Shown: piece after piece, positions 8,256-16,771 of the stretch
Numbering within the stretch: position 1 is the first letter of the stretch
How the letters are laid out: the number at the start of each line of letters is the position of its first letter
NCBI GenBank assembly: GCA_002070205.1
Contig: MWCU01000071.1
Location: 1-38,808, forward strand
Origin: Firmicutes bacterium ADurb.Bin182
Lineage (GTDB): Bacteria > Bacillota > Clostridia > Christensenellales > CAG-138
Length of the DNA stretch: 38,808 nucleotides
Reading direction: 5' to 3'
Made by a program: the position numbers and the translations under genes
Notes under the pieces: generated by a model
Seen by the model: the letters and a program-made list of their open reading frames with translations, nothing else
Database searches by the model: none
What the model was told of the DNA's origin: nothing

Positions 8256-9659
8256 TCAGTCCGGCATTGCCATCAGCGCTTTTTCAAACACTTCCATGGG
8301 CATATTGACGATACCGGCGCCGATAACGCCTTCGCCTGCCCGCTTGCTCGCGATGCCTGTATTGATTACGGGGATGATCCCCTTTTCCAGGACCTTCAGA
8401 ACATCGATACCCGTGGGCGTACCGATAAAGTCTAAAGTCGGTATGGTGTAGGCGGGGTTTTCAGCGAGAGTGATCCGCCTCATGGTTTTTGAGAAATTGA
8501 TCGCGTCTGCAACCGTACCGCCCACAAGCTTCGTCATCGGAAGTGCGGCTGCCATTGCAAACGCACCTATTCCCGCAGTTTCTGTAATCGCACTATCTCC
8601 GAGGTCGGGATTGGCATCTTCCTCGGTAAAACCAGGGAAATACAGTCCTTTGACCTTAGGCGCTTTGGCAGTAAACCATTGTGTCCCAAGACCGCTTACC
8701 TGAATACCAACCTCCGTGCCATTGCGTGCCATTGCCGTAACCATCGTACTGCACGGAATATTGCGGGCAGCATCCATAGTCGCCTTGCATGCTGCCATCG
8801 ATTGGTTAAGGAAGAACCAATCGTTATAGTACATCGTATACCCAAGCGAAGTAATAACTTCGTAATCTACCCGGTTTTTCGCCAACTCGATTATCAGCGA
8901 CTTCCACAGCAGGCTTGTAGCACTCACAAGACGGTTATGGCAGTCATCGCCCATGTTCAGCGCTCTTGCAATAATGTTCTTTAGGTCAATACCGCCGGCC
9001 GACCGAACAGCTATTTTCATAGCAGGGGCGATGGTGTCAGTGATGTAGCGCAGCATCTCCTGGGTATCTTCACCGAAAGCACCAAAGCTGAACGGCTTGC
9101 CCTTGCCCTCCGTATTGAAAGGGGCATAAGCCAGATTGCCGTTTTCCTTGTTCTCTACAACCATAACCGGCATATTGGCCGTCAGCACGCCCGTCATTGG
9201 GCCGACGGTGCTTAGCTCGTGGTTTGGCACGAATTTGTACTCGCCTGAGGCCGCCACCTTTCTGGCCTCTGCCTCGTTCTTGGCGCGTTTCTCATATATA
9301 AGCCCGCCAATCACCGAGCCCTGCATTGGCCCGCACATGTTTTCCCAAGTCACCGGCGGTCCGGCGTGACTTATGGTGTTCTCCTCGAACCCGGGGATAA
9401 CGTCCTTAGCGAGACCGACATCGACCCATACGGGGCGAGCATTGAGAACTTTATCGACCGCCTTCCGGTTGGCTTTATCAATCTCGTTCTTGTGCAGAAG
9501 TACCCGTGCGAGTTTTTTATTGAGCTCGATGTTCCCGCTTGCCGGGGGCTTCCAGTCAAGCTGAATAACATCAACGCCGTTCTGCTGCAACTCATCGGCA
9601 AACACTTCCAGCCCTTCGTTGAGGACAATAGGCTTTTGTTTCAACAGATTATTGCTCAT
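8256..9659 (-). CDS. allG: DUF1116 protein, AllG-like (oxamate transcarbamylase subunit)
   Basis: A 467-residue DUF1116 protein, homologue of E. coli YlbE/AllG. In E. coli, AllF, AllG and AllH together form oxamate transcarbamylase, which makes carbamoyl phosphate from oxalurate in anaerobic allantoin use. Conserved stretches here include GPMTGVLTANMPVMVVENK and AFGEDTQEMLRYITDTIAPA, with a Gly-rich C-terminus (RAGEGVIGAGIVNMP). It begins 11 bases inside the 3' end of fdrA with an AAAGGGG ribosome site, and lies 61 bases ahead of the ATPase gene. The gene looks intact. The allantoin-pathway substrate is inferred from the family; other carbamoylated ureides remain possible. Confidence 0.8.
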   Translation of the reverse strand: MSNNLLKQKPIVLNEGLEVFADELQQNGVDVIQLDWKPPASGNIELNKKLARVLLHKNEIDKANRKAVDKVLNARPVWVDVGLAKDVIPGFEENTISHAGPPVTWENMCGPMQGSVIGGLIYEKRAKNEAEARKVAASGEYKFVPNHELSTVGPMTGVLTANMPVMVVENKENGNLAYAPFNTEGKGKPFSFGAFGEDTQEMLRYITDTIAPAMKIAVRSAGGIDLKNIIARALNMGDDCHNRLVSATSLLWKSLIIELAKNRVDYEVITSLGYTMYYNDWFFLNQSMAACKATMDAARNIPCSTMVTAMARNGTEVGIQVSGLGTQWFTAKAPKVKGLYFPGFTEEDANPDLGDSAITETAGIGAFAMAAALPMTKLVGGTVADAINFSKTMRRITLAENPAYTIPTLDFIGTPTGIDVLKVLEKGIIPVINTGIASKRAGEGVIGAGIVNMPMEVFEKALMAMPD

Positions 9660-11152
9660 TGCTGTTCGCCCCTTTTCGAATAATTTGCGCTATTTGTGCA
9701 GCAACCTCTGCAGCATATTGATTGCTCGGAAACACCCAGACACCTGCTGCCTTCAGTTTTTTGACCTGTTCACTCCTGTTTTGCGGATCAGCATCCGTAC
9801 CTGTGACGCTGGCAACAGCTACAACATGGACACCGACCTTTTCCCGTGCATCCTCAATGCTCTTTGCCAGCAGCCCCGCCGGATCCGTATGGCTGCCGAA
9901 GCCGATCACCACATCACAAAGCAGAACGGCAGTGCAGGGGTCCGCAAAAGCGTTGAAAATGTACTCCGTACGATTTGAGGGATCGATCATGGGGTGCACG
10001 CTGCCGCGGATATTCGTCGTCGCCAAGATCGATGACAATATGATCACAGCCTTTAAGGACCAACCTCGCTTCGCTTGCAAGAGTGCCGCCCGTATACAGC
10101 CCCTTAACCTGCTTTTGCTTAACGGTCAGCTTTTTGATTTCATCAAGCAAAGCCGGGTCGAGCGGTTTGCGCGCATAAAGGAAAGATGCTTTTCCGGCAT
10201 CCTGCGATCTAAATAAAGCCACCGTCTTTGCTGCCGCTTCCTCAACCGTTCCAGCGATATAAATATCGTCTGAAAGCCTCTCGGATTTCTGTCCCAAAAA
10301 CGCAAGGACAGCGGGCTTACCGATCTTTCTGATCGCTTCGATAATCTTATCCGCTGCAGATCTTGCCGGAGGCTTGGAGACCACCGCGATAATATCTGTA
10401 CAGGAATCGCCTGCCAACAGCTCCAACGCGTCAAGGGCAGTCCTGCCTGCAACGATTTCGGACAAGTCTCTTCCGCCCGTTCCGATAGCGTGCGATATTC
10501 CGCAGCCCGCCGCATCCAGCAAAACGGTGAATTCCTGCAGCCCTGTTCCCGAAGCGCCGACAACTCCAATGTTACCGCCGCGTACTTTATTGGCAAAACA
10601 AATCGGAACACCGGAAATAATGGATGTTCCGCAATCCGGTCCCATCACGAGAAGGTCCTTTTCTTTTGCCAGATCCTTGATAGCGATCTCTTCCTCAATG
10701 GAAACGTTGTCGCTGAATAGCTGCACATTCATCCCCGCCTGCAGCGCGCGCATCGCCTGCAGCGCTGCATATGGGCCGGGTACAGAGATAACCGCAAGGT
10801 TAGCAGTCAGCTCTGTATAACCTTCCTCGAAGGTGGCCGGAGCAATCTTACCCGTTTTTTCTGTATCTTTTGCCGCGTTTGCCGACGAGATATTTACTTC
10901 AAAGGCTTCCAGCGCCGCTGCGGCCAACTTTTCGTTTTCTCCCTTGACAATCAAAACAAGGTCATCAGCTCCGGCTGCCATGATCTCGTCCGATATCAGC
11001 CCGGCCTGCATGCGTGTTTTCTTATTGATTTCCGTGGCCATAAAAGCGAATGCCTGCTCTACGCCTTCCATCTCCTTGATTTGTGCCGAAACACGCATGA
11101 GTTTTAATGAATCCTGATAGAATTGACGCTTAATCTTAGTGCATATTGGCAA
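9649..11152 (-). pseudogene. fdrA: FdrA/AllF-like CoA-ligase-fold protein, frameshifted
   Basis: FdrA (AllF) has the fold of succinyl-CoA synthetase and is a subunit of oxamate transcarbamylase. The first frame (11152-9914) carries MGPDCGTSIISGVPICFAN and the nucleotide/CoA-type loop GVVGASGTGLQEF...ISHAIGTGGRDLSE. It runs to DLGDDEYP and then loses the family sequence. The second frame resumes with RGSVHPMIDPSNRTEYIF and ends at 9649. Family members read DDE-[YF]-T-x-G-x-x-HPMIDP here, so the break lies near 10007-10013. Either one extra base or two missing bases would explain it. Repaired, the protein has about 500 aa, close to family length. The start is a TTG at 11152 with AGAGG upstream; no ATG fits in frame. 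Confidence 0.82.
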
Positions 11153-11188
11153 AGCGTTCGCCTCTGGACACTCGTTCTGATGTATTTA

Positions 11189-11230
11189 TATGATTTGTTA
11201 TAATTATATCATAATGGATATCCCATACAA
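11189..11230 (-). promoter_or_regulatory. fdrA promoter with overlapping dyad
   Basis: On the minus strand TTGTAT (11230-11225), a 16-base spacer and a perfect TATAAT (11208-11203) precede fdrA. An inverted repeat TATGAT/ATCATA (11189-11194 and 11208-11213) spans the -10. The TATCATAAT element recurs upstream of the DUF2877 gene. This makes it a candidate site for the PucR-type regulator encoded next door; the binding assignment is inference. Confidence 0.5.
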
Positions 11231-11247
11231 TATAGCAGAATCACACA

Positions 11248-11288
11248 GAAAAAGCCTCCGCATTGTGATATTGTCACAATATGGAGGC
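11248..11288 (-). terminator. Terminator overlapping the end of pucR
   Basis: On the minus strand GCCTCC (11288-11283) and GGAGGC (11259-11254) close a hairpin whose inner part holds a second stem, ATTGTGA/TCACAAT. Five T residues follow (11253-11249). The left arm lies within the last codons of pucR. It should separate the DUF2877-pucR transcript from fdrA and the transporter genes. Confidence 0.8.
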
Positions 11289-12455
11289 CAATTTCAATGC
11301 TATTTGAAATTCCAGTCTTGTTTCCGGGTCGTTCAGATCTGTTTTAGTAAGGTCTTCAATCTGGTTCAGCCTGTTGCGCATTGTGTTATAATGGATAAAC
11401 AGACTTTTTGCAGCCTGCCTGAGGTTATTGTTATGCTCAAAGAGGGCCTGCAGCGTGCTAATGAATTCAGAATGCTTCTTCTTATCGTGTTCTACCAGTA
11501 TCCCAAGCTTCTCCTCAACATACGCATGCTTTATCGCTGCGTTTCTTGACATGTCGGGCAGATCAAGAAGGATACGGTATACTCCGAGATTTTCGAAATC
11601 AACGATACGCCCGAACGTCGGCACCTTCTGCGCGATTTTTGCGGCCATCCTCGCTTGAAAGACACCGTCCGAAAGCCTCATAATATCCGAAACATCACGA
11701 CCTATCCCGATCCATGAATCCTGGAGTTCTTCCGAAACCTGTCCTAATACTTCGCGCACCTTTTGTTTCGTTTCCTTGGATAGCTTTTCGTAGGGGAAGA
11801 GCATCAGTATCCCATCATCGAGGTCGGCGACAATCGTGTCAGCAATGCTGTTTTTTTCAGATACTCCGGAAATGTATTGGAGCATTGCACTGTTGGACTC
11901 GTGATAATCCTCTTTTTCTGTCTGCAAAACAGCCGGAATGAAATACGACGATAAATTCCAGCCAAAATATTTCCACAGAGAAATCAGCCTTGGCCGTGAC
12001 ACAATTTTCCCCTGCAGCAAATCATCGATAATCCTCGCTCTATATCGATATTCGGTCTCAATTTGTTTCCTTTCTAGTATTTGAATCAAAATAGGGTTGA
12101 GTATCTCATTAAAAGAAGTATTTAGCGGCAGCTGTATTAACGGAAAAGCATATTCATCCGCTTGTTTAATCATTACCGAAGGGATTTTTTTTTCGATACT
12201 TAGCGGCACAATCGATAGAGCGGAAACACCCTTTTCCACAAGGTCCGGAATGAGCTGTTCCTGCAATTCGACATTATCCCTGATTGGATACATGGTCGTA
12301 ATAATAAGTTCTTCCGGCTTTACGAAACGGGAGATACCCGGTACTTCCATAATATTGACTGAGGTTATTTTTCTTGAAAGTCCTTTTTCTCCGGACAGCA
12401 AAATTGCGCCCGACATCGCTGGCAGTGCAAGGGCCTCCTCAACAGTTATATACAT
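11274..12455 (-). CDS. PucR-family transcriptional regulator
   Basis: A 393-residue regulator. The N-terminal PucR domain (about 5-125) has AGAILLSGEKGLSRKITSVN and EVPGISRFVKPEELIITT. A middle GGDEF-like spacer follows. The C-terminal PucR helix-turn-helix is clear: NNLRQAAKSLFIHYNTMRNR, then LNQIEDLTKTDLNDPETRLE. B. subtilis PucR activates purine-catabolism genes in response to ureides such as allantoin, which fits the neighbouring AllFGH genes. The ATG has a strong GGGGAGGG ribosome site and overlaps the upstream DUF2877 gene by 10 bases. It probably controls its own unit and the fdrA unit. Confidence 0.9.
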   Translation of the reverse strand: MYITVEEALALPAMSGAILLSGEKGLSRKITSVNIMEVPGISRFVKPEELIITTMYPIRDNVELQEQLIPDLVEKGVSALSIVPLSIEKKIPSVMIKQADEYAFPLIQLPLNTSFNEILNPILIQILERKQIETEYRYRARIIDDLLQGKIVSRPRLISLWKYFGWNLSSYFIPAVLQTEKEDYHESNSAMLQYISGVSEKNSIADTIVADLDDGILMLFPYEKLSKETKQKVREVLGQVSEELQDSWIGIGRDVSDIMRLSDGVFQARMAAKIAQKVPTFGRIVDFENLGVYRILLDLPDMSRNAAIKHAYVEEKLGILVEHDKKKHSEFISTLQALFEHNNNLRQAAKSLFIHYNTMRNRLNQIEDLTKTDLNDPETRLEFQIALKLASIL

Positions 12456-13291
12456 GACCGTCCCTCCCCAAAAAGTCTTGCAACCTCATAAAATCCGAAC
12501 ATTATACCTTGTATTTCGTCAGTGCCTGAAGTTGCACCATATACAGCTTTTTCACGAATTGCGTCGTATAAAGCTGCATTGTCATTGCCATGCACGGCCA
12601 GCATGAAGCGTTCTGTAGCGCGTCCCCATAAGCCTTCAGCAGCATAGCGCAAAAAATGCCGGCTTATTTGGTTGGTTTTACCTGCCATGTTTTGAAGAAC
12701 AGAACTCAAGATTGTCGGCAGAATATCAAGTTTTCGGTTATAAACCATCTGGGTAAAATACATTGCGTACAACAAGCCTGCCAGAAAATCATCACCCGAC
12801 GGCGTTAAACCCACTCCCCAACCCAAAAGGGCTGTCACATCCAAATTGTCCAGCGATCCAACCATGAACGTGTTTGCAGGTATCCTATTTTCTTTTAAAT
12901 ATAATTTGATTCGTTCGTTTTGAGCGGCCAGTTCCTCGCATGTTCTCTTTGGCAAATTGTTGATTGTCTCATCGCTTGCCGGCTTCCAGACTTCTGCTGC
13001 CGATAGCCTACTGATCAACGGAACTGAGTTTAAATACACCGCGTCTTTTGTAAAAATAACATTGTTGCCTATAGTGCAATAATTGTTCCAGGAATCTTTG
13101 TGCATTGTGGTGACAAGCGAAGCCGGCATAACATCTGAACCTGCGCAAAGAACAGTAAGCAACGAAACATCTGCACTTTGTTCAGCTATTTCAATGTTCA
13201 CAGCTCTATCGAAAACACTGTGAACCTTTCCGCAAGCGCCTTCCGAACAAAGTGAGGCAAAACGACTGCCCATGATAACCGCTTGAAACAT
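12446..13291 (-). CDS. allH: DUF2877 protein, AllH-like (oxamate transcarbamylase subunit)
   Basis: A 281-residue protein with the DUF2877 hallmark GWGVGLTPSGDDFLAG (around residue 160), found in E. coli YlbF/AllH, the third subunit of oxamate transcarbamylase. Other conserved parts are TNQISRHFLRYAAEGLWGRA and a C-terminal ATSGTDEIQGIMFGF. It is the first gene of its unit; the start has AAAGGGA about 8 bases upstream. Unlike E. coli, the three all-type subunits are not contiguous here, since pucR and a terminator lie between allH and fdrA. A carbamate kinase (AllK) is absent from the window. Confidence 0.82.
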   Translation of the reverse strand: MFQAVIMGSRFASLCSEGACGKVHSVFDRAVNIEIAEQSADVSLLTVLCAGSDVMPASLVTTMHKDSWNNYCTIGNNVIFTKDAVYLNSVPLISRLSAAEVWKPASDETINNLPKRTCEELAAQNERIKLYLKENRIPANTFMVGSLDNLDVTALLGWGVGLTPSGDDFLAGLLYAMYFTQMVYNRKLDILPTILSSVLQNMAGKTNQISRHFLRYAAEGLWGRATERFMLAVHGNDNAALYDAIREKAVYGATSGTDEIQGIMFGFYEVARLFGEGRSCI

Positions 13292-13370
13292 CGCAGAGTC
13301 CCTTTCAAAAACTTGTGCGGCCTATATCCTGCAGGTACTTGTACATTATAGAATTATAATACAATTTATC

Positions 13371-13457
13371 ATAATTTTGCAGAACAATATACGAGATGAT
13401 ATAATTACAGCAATGATTCCGGTATTTATAGATGATGCTTCAAGAGGATAGATATGC
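13371..13457 (+). repeat. Direct repeat R2, right copy, functional promoter copy
   Basis: Matches 3293-3376 at about 95%. Differences include A/G in the -35, and GGT versus GGAT in the leader, where this copy has one extra base. It supplies the promoter and start codon of the gene at 13454. Confidence 0.8.
13377..13405 (+). promoter_or_regulatory. Sigma-A promoter of the small lipoprotein gene
   Basis: TTGCAG (13377-13382), a 17-base spacer and a perfect TATAAT (13400-13405) point at the ATG at 13454, giving a leader of about 40 bases with AGAGGA as ribosome site. The promoter is divergent from the DUF2877 gene (start 13291). Confidence 0.75.
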
Positions 13458-13888
13458 GAAAAAGAGTATTCGTTGTTATCGGCGGCGTTTTGATGTTTTC
13501 AGTACTGTCCAGCTCATGTATGGCAAAGCTGACTACCATTCGCCCCACGCTTATCACGATCATTACAGTTGAGAACATCGCTGCAGGGGAAAAAGCAAAA
13601 CTCAATCGAAAGGTCAATGAAGAAGTGGATTGGCTGATGGATGGTTTAGTCTTGCAGATGGAACAGTTCTATAAATCAGTCGGCCGGTGCGATGAAGCGG
13701 ACGAGCATCTGTATAGTGTCGAATTCTACATGAAGGACCAACTGGAACTGAGCGTGTTTATAAACAGCGATGGCAGCGTATGCAAAAACGGCAGGCGATA
13801 TGTTCAGAAAGTAAACAGCAGATCAGTCGATCGGTCTGTCGATCTTGAGCAGTGGGGAAAATGCTTTGACCTGGAAAGCTATAATTGA
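13454..13888 (+). CDS. Small putative secreted lipoprotein, unknown function
   Basis: 144 residues. An N-terminal basic tip (MRKR) and hydrophobic core (VFVVIGGVLMFSVL) precede SSSC, with Cys22 as a weak lipobox; the -1 residue is Ser rather than Gly or Ala. The mature part is polar and mixed alpha/beta (EEVDWLMDGLVLQMEQFYKS, then SVEFYMKDQLELSVFINSDG). It ends RSVDLEQWGKCFDLESYN. No family is recognised. The promoter and ATG are clear, and part of them is duplicated at 3293-3376. A long dyad (13890-13898 with 13942-13950) after the stop may aid termination. Confidence 0.6.
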   Translation: MRKRVFVVIGGVLMFSVLSSSCMAKLTTIRPTLITIITVENIAAGEKAKLNRKVNEEVDWLMDGLVLQMEQFYKSVGRCDEADEHLYSVEFYMKDQLELSVFINSDGSVCKNGRRYVQKVNSRSVDRSVDLEQWGKCFDLESYN

Positions 13889-14005
13889 TAACCGTATCCC
13901 GAAAGATCCATATTGTTGCGGTTCCGCAGACGGCGCACGTTGATACGGTTGTATTAATGTCATAGGTAAATTGATCATAAATTGTAAATTAAATGGAGCA
14001 GCATT

Positions 14006-14257
14006 ATGAATAGCAAAATAAAAAGGTTAATTGGTTCTAATATGGATATTGATTTTAGCAACCCTGATTTTGGAAATTCAAAATGTCCATGGAATGAAAA
14101 AGAAAAAACGTTGGAACATCGATGTGCGGTAAAGAACACGTCAATATGCAAGTATTTTTGTGGTATACAATATTTAGACACTGTTTTATGTAGTTTTCCA
14201 AATGAAAATATAAGTGTTTTGCCAGAAGAAGATACTGATAGCGATTTACGAAAATAG
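14006..14257 (+). CDS. Small Cys-rich protein, unknown function
   Basis: 83 residues, start supported by GGAG 9 bases upstream. Six cysteines are spread over the middle: CPW, CAV, CKYFC, and LCSF near the end. The pattern NSKCPWNEKE...HRCAVKNTSICKYFCGI hints at a small metal-binding or redox-type domain, but no named family is recognised. There is no signal peptide. It is AT-rich compared with its neighbours, suggesting an accessory gene. Confidence 0.55.
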   Translation: MNSKIKRLIGSNMDIDFSNPDFGNSKCPWNEKEKTLEHRCAVKNTSICKYFCGIQYLDTVLCSFPNENISVLPEEDTDSDLRK

Positions 14258-14577
14258 ATTTAAAGAATGAGTACGCAATTAATAAGACTTATTGCGAATA
14301 AAATGAGCATTACATGAAGTTTGTAATAGCGGAGGTCGACGTCGGTAGCCTTCCGCCTTGCCATACGTCTGCTGAAAAGAACCATTTAACCAAACCCTTC
14401 TTACTTTATCCTAAGATCGTTCGATCGTAAAAAAACCGGTTATTGGCGTAAAATTCAAATAAGTCTGACATTTTCGATACTCTGAGGGCAGCGAAATCGC
14501 TGCCCTGATAAACTACAGAATTAAATAATATACATATTGGATCAGTATTCTCCCCAAGGTCCCCGCGTGACCTCAAT
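14258..14577. other. Intergenic region with one strong hairpin
   Basis: No gene is seen in these 320 bases. A perfect 10-bp hairpin (AGGGCAGCGA, 14485-14494; TCGCTGCCCT, 14497-14506) lies 70 bases past the stop of the PfoR-like gene. It has no clear T tract on either strand, so it is at best a weak terminator. Confidence 0.5.
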
Positions 14578-15642
14578 TCAAATATCCAGTTTCATATCCC
14601 CGAACTTGATCCAGCCTTTTTTTCTCATGATCTCAGAGAATACGAGCGTCAATGCGGCAGGCAATATAAAATGGAGCAGCAATATCTCAAGAAGCAGTTC
14701 GAGCGCGGGACGGCTGCCGGACATTGTCTGCCAGGTCATCAGCTGACCCACGAGCCCCGACGTTCCCATACCGCTTCCCGCGGCGTTGTTTTCCATTCGA
14801 AAAACGGCTGTGGCGATAGGGCCCAATATCGCGCTTGTGAGTATCGGCGGAATAAATATCTGCGGATTTCTCACGATGTTTGGCATTTGAAGCATGCTCG
14901 TTCCCAACCCTTGAGCAAAAAGGCCGTTCATCTTGTTTTCCCTGTAGCTTGCGACTGCGAACCCGACCATATGCGAAGCGCAGCCTGCCGTAGCAGCCCC
15001 CGCCGCAAGACCGCTGAGGTTCAAAACGATAGAAAGAGCGGCGGAACTTATAGGCAGCGTCAGCACGATACCCATTATTACGGATACAAGTATTCCCATA
15101 GGTATGGGCGCTTGCTCCGTCGCGGCTATAATAACTGCACCCAGCCATCCCATGAACGAGGATATCGGCGGACCTATAAGCAGTCCGGCCGCTCCGCCCG
15201 CAATGATTGTCGCGGCCGGCGTTAATACTATATCCAGCTTTGTTTTGCCCGATATCAGCGTGCCTATCTCAATGCCGACGACTGCGCCGATAAAAGCGCC
15301 GAGAGGTTCTCCGGGTCCCGCGAGAAGAACAGCAGATCCTTCAAAAGCGGTCCCGGCGATGATCCTGCCCGCATAAGCGCTGACCAGGCCCGTAACTGCC
15401 GAAGCAAATATGACAAGAGGCGGAGATTTAAGCTTTGTCGCGGTACCGATGCCTATGCCCGCGCCGGTGCAGACAGATGCTATAGCTCCCGCCCAAACCA
15501 GCGGTTTAAAGCCCGTTAAAGTGCCTATTTGCGTCAGTATAAGCCCTATTATCAGCGTTGAAAACAGGCCCAGCGCCATACCGCTTAAGCCGTCGATCAA
15601 GTAACGGTTGTATATTTTTTTAATTCCGGAGCGAAAATCCAT
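14578..15642 (-). CDS. PfoR/PTS EIIC_2-family membrane protein
   Basis: About 354 residues with roughly ten hydrophobic spans and Gly/Ala-rich loops. It matches the PTS_EIIC_2 / PfoR family (COG3641), which is fused or related to sugar PTS IIC domains and was once called a toxin regulator. Typical segments are SVCTGAGIGIGTATKLKSPP and AGPGEPLGAFIGAVVGIEIG. The start is placed at the ATG at 15642 because GAGGTG lies 6 bases upstream; the GTG at 15651 lies within that ribosome site. No PTS IIA or IIB gene is nearby. Transport of an unphosphorylated small solute is possible; the substrate is unknown. Confidence 0.8.
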   Translation of the reverse strand: MDFRSGIKKIYNRYLIDGLSGMALGLFSTLIIGLILTQIGTLTGFKPLVWAGAIASVCTGAGIGIGTATKLKSPPLVIFASAVTGLVSAYAGRIIAGTAFEGSAVLLAGPGEPLGAFIGAVVGIEIGTLISGKTKLDIVLTPAATIIAGGAAGLLIGPPISSFMGWLGAVIIAATEQAPIPMGILVSVIMGIVLTLPISSAALSIVLNLSGLAAGAATAGCASHMVGFAVASYRENKMNGLFAQGLGTSMLQMPNIVRNPQIFIPPILTSAILGPIATAVFRMENNAAGSGMGTSGLVGQLMTWQTMSGSRPALELLLEILLLHFILPAALTLVFSEIMRKKGWIKFGDMKLDI

Positions 15643-15764
15643 TATGATCACCTCGCAATCGTGAATCCGGACAAGTCCCCATAAATCAACAGCGACGCCT
15701 TTTTAAAGCTCTTACTGTGCCCAAAAATATACAGGATTACATTAATAAACCGTTTGTTAAGGAA

Positions 15765-15793
15765 AGTCTATCACCGCCCCGAGACAGTGTCAA
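15765..15793 (-). promoter_or_regulatory. Promoter of the PfoR-like gene
   Basis: On the minus strand TTGACA (15793-15788), 17 bases, then TAGACT (15770-15765). This is a good sigma-A promoter with a leader of about 115 bases. No riboswitch fold was recognised in the leader. Confidence 0.6.
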
Positions 15794-15933
15794 CAGCAAA
15801 GTTGATGCAGCGAATCGAATGTTATAGAACACAATCTTGTCACGGTTAATATCCTAAACCAAGAGCCGAAGTTACCGAGCCTTTTATTGTGGCCGGCTCT
15901 CTGCTTAAAAAAACAGAAAACAAAGGAATTGTT

Positions 15934-16758
15934 ATGTTGGGCAAACTTATCGGGTCCGGATACTTTTCGGACGTTTATGAGTACGGGGACGGCAAGATAA
16001 TCAAGCTGATGAAAGAATTCTGTCCGCCTCAGTATGCAAAGAGGGAATACGATTTGACGAAAGCTGCGCATTCCCGCTATCCCTGGGCGCCTGCCGTATA
16101 CGGAATTGAGAAAATCAATAACAGGTACGGAGTCGTTATGGATAAAGCTTCCGGCAGGCCGGTTTCCGACATTCTTATTTTTACCGGCGGTTTGATGCTG
16201 AAGCGTTATCTTAAGCTCATCGTAGACTATCAGCTGAAGCTGCACAGTATCCTGGACACAACTCTGCCGCCGTATGAAGAGGTTCTCGAAAACAACCTTC
16301 AAAAAGTCGGTCTTTCCGAAACGCAAAAGGAATTCATCAGGAAATACGCAAAGACTCTCCCCCGCCTTTCCCGTATGTGTCACGAGGATTTTCACACGGA
16401 TAATGTTGTCATAAAGGGAGATAAGGTTACGGTTCTTGACTGGAGCACCGCTTACAGCGGAAATCCGCTGAGCGACGCAGTCAATATGCAGATCATTATG
16501 CGGCTGCCCATCAAGCATAAAAAGACCGGTTTCCCCGTCAGTCTTGTCGCATGGTTTTTCAAAGTCCTTATCCGCAGGATTTATTTTAAAGAGTACTTAA
16601 AGCGAACGGGCTGTACGATGGAGCAAATCAACGCGTTTTTGCTGCCGGCTGCAGTCATACGCCTAGGTGAGGGGATCCCGGTTGAGTGCGAAGAAGCGCT
16701 GTATAAGATGATCCGCGACGAATTGAAGCGGCTCGGATTCACGCAGCCGGCGCGATAA
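15934..16758 (+). CDS. Aminoglycoside-phosphotransferase-fold kinase
   Basis: About 274 residues in the APH/choline-kinase fold. The N-terminal loop LIGSGYFSDVYEYGDGKIIK acts as the nucleotide loop and Lys. The catalytic motif is HEDFHTDNVV (residues 150-159, the H-x-D-x-x-x-x-N brace), and the metal-binding motif is LDWSTA (Asp169). The start is placed at the ATG at 15934, since AAAGGAA precedes it, rather than at a GTG at 15889. It lies 13 bases before a MATE exporter gene, so the two are probably co-transcribed. Antibiotic modification is one option, but many members phosphorylate small metabolites or lipids; the substrate is not known. Confidence 0.8.
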   Translation: MLGKLIGSGYFSDVYEYGDGKIIKLMKEFCPPQYAKREYDLTKAAHSRYPWAPAVYGIEKINNRYGVVMDKASGRPVSDILIFTGGLMLKRYLKLIVDYQLKLHSILDTTLPPYEEVLENNLQKVGLSETQKEFIRKYAKTLPRLSRMCHEDFHTDNVVIKGDKVTVLDWSTAYSGNPLSDAVNMQIIMRLPIKHKKTGFPVSLVAWFFKVLIRRIYFKEYLKRTGCTMEQINAFLLPAAVIRLGEGIPVECEEALYKMIRDELKRLGFTQPAR

Positions 16759-16771
16759 GTTTGGAGGCAAT

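Noticed and set aside
15643..15764. Riboswitch in the leader of the PfoR-like gene
   Set aside because: The 120-base leader shows no recognisable riboswitch core or terminator/antiterminator pair.
15790..16518. 242-aa minus-strand frame opposite the kinase gene
   Set aside because: The plus-strand frame has complete kinase motifs; the antisense frame has none.
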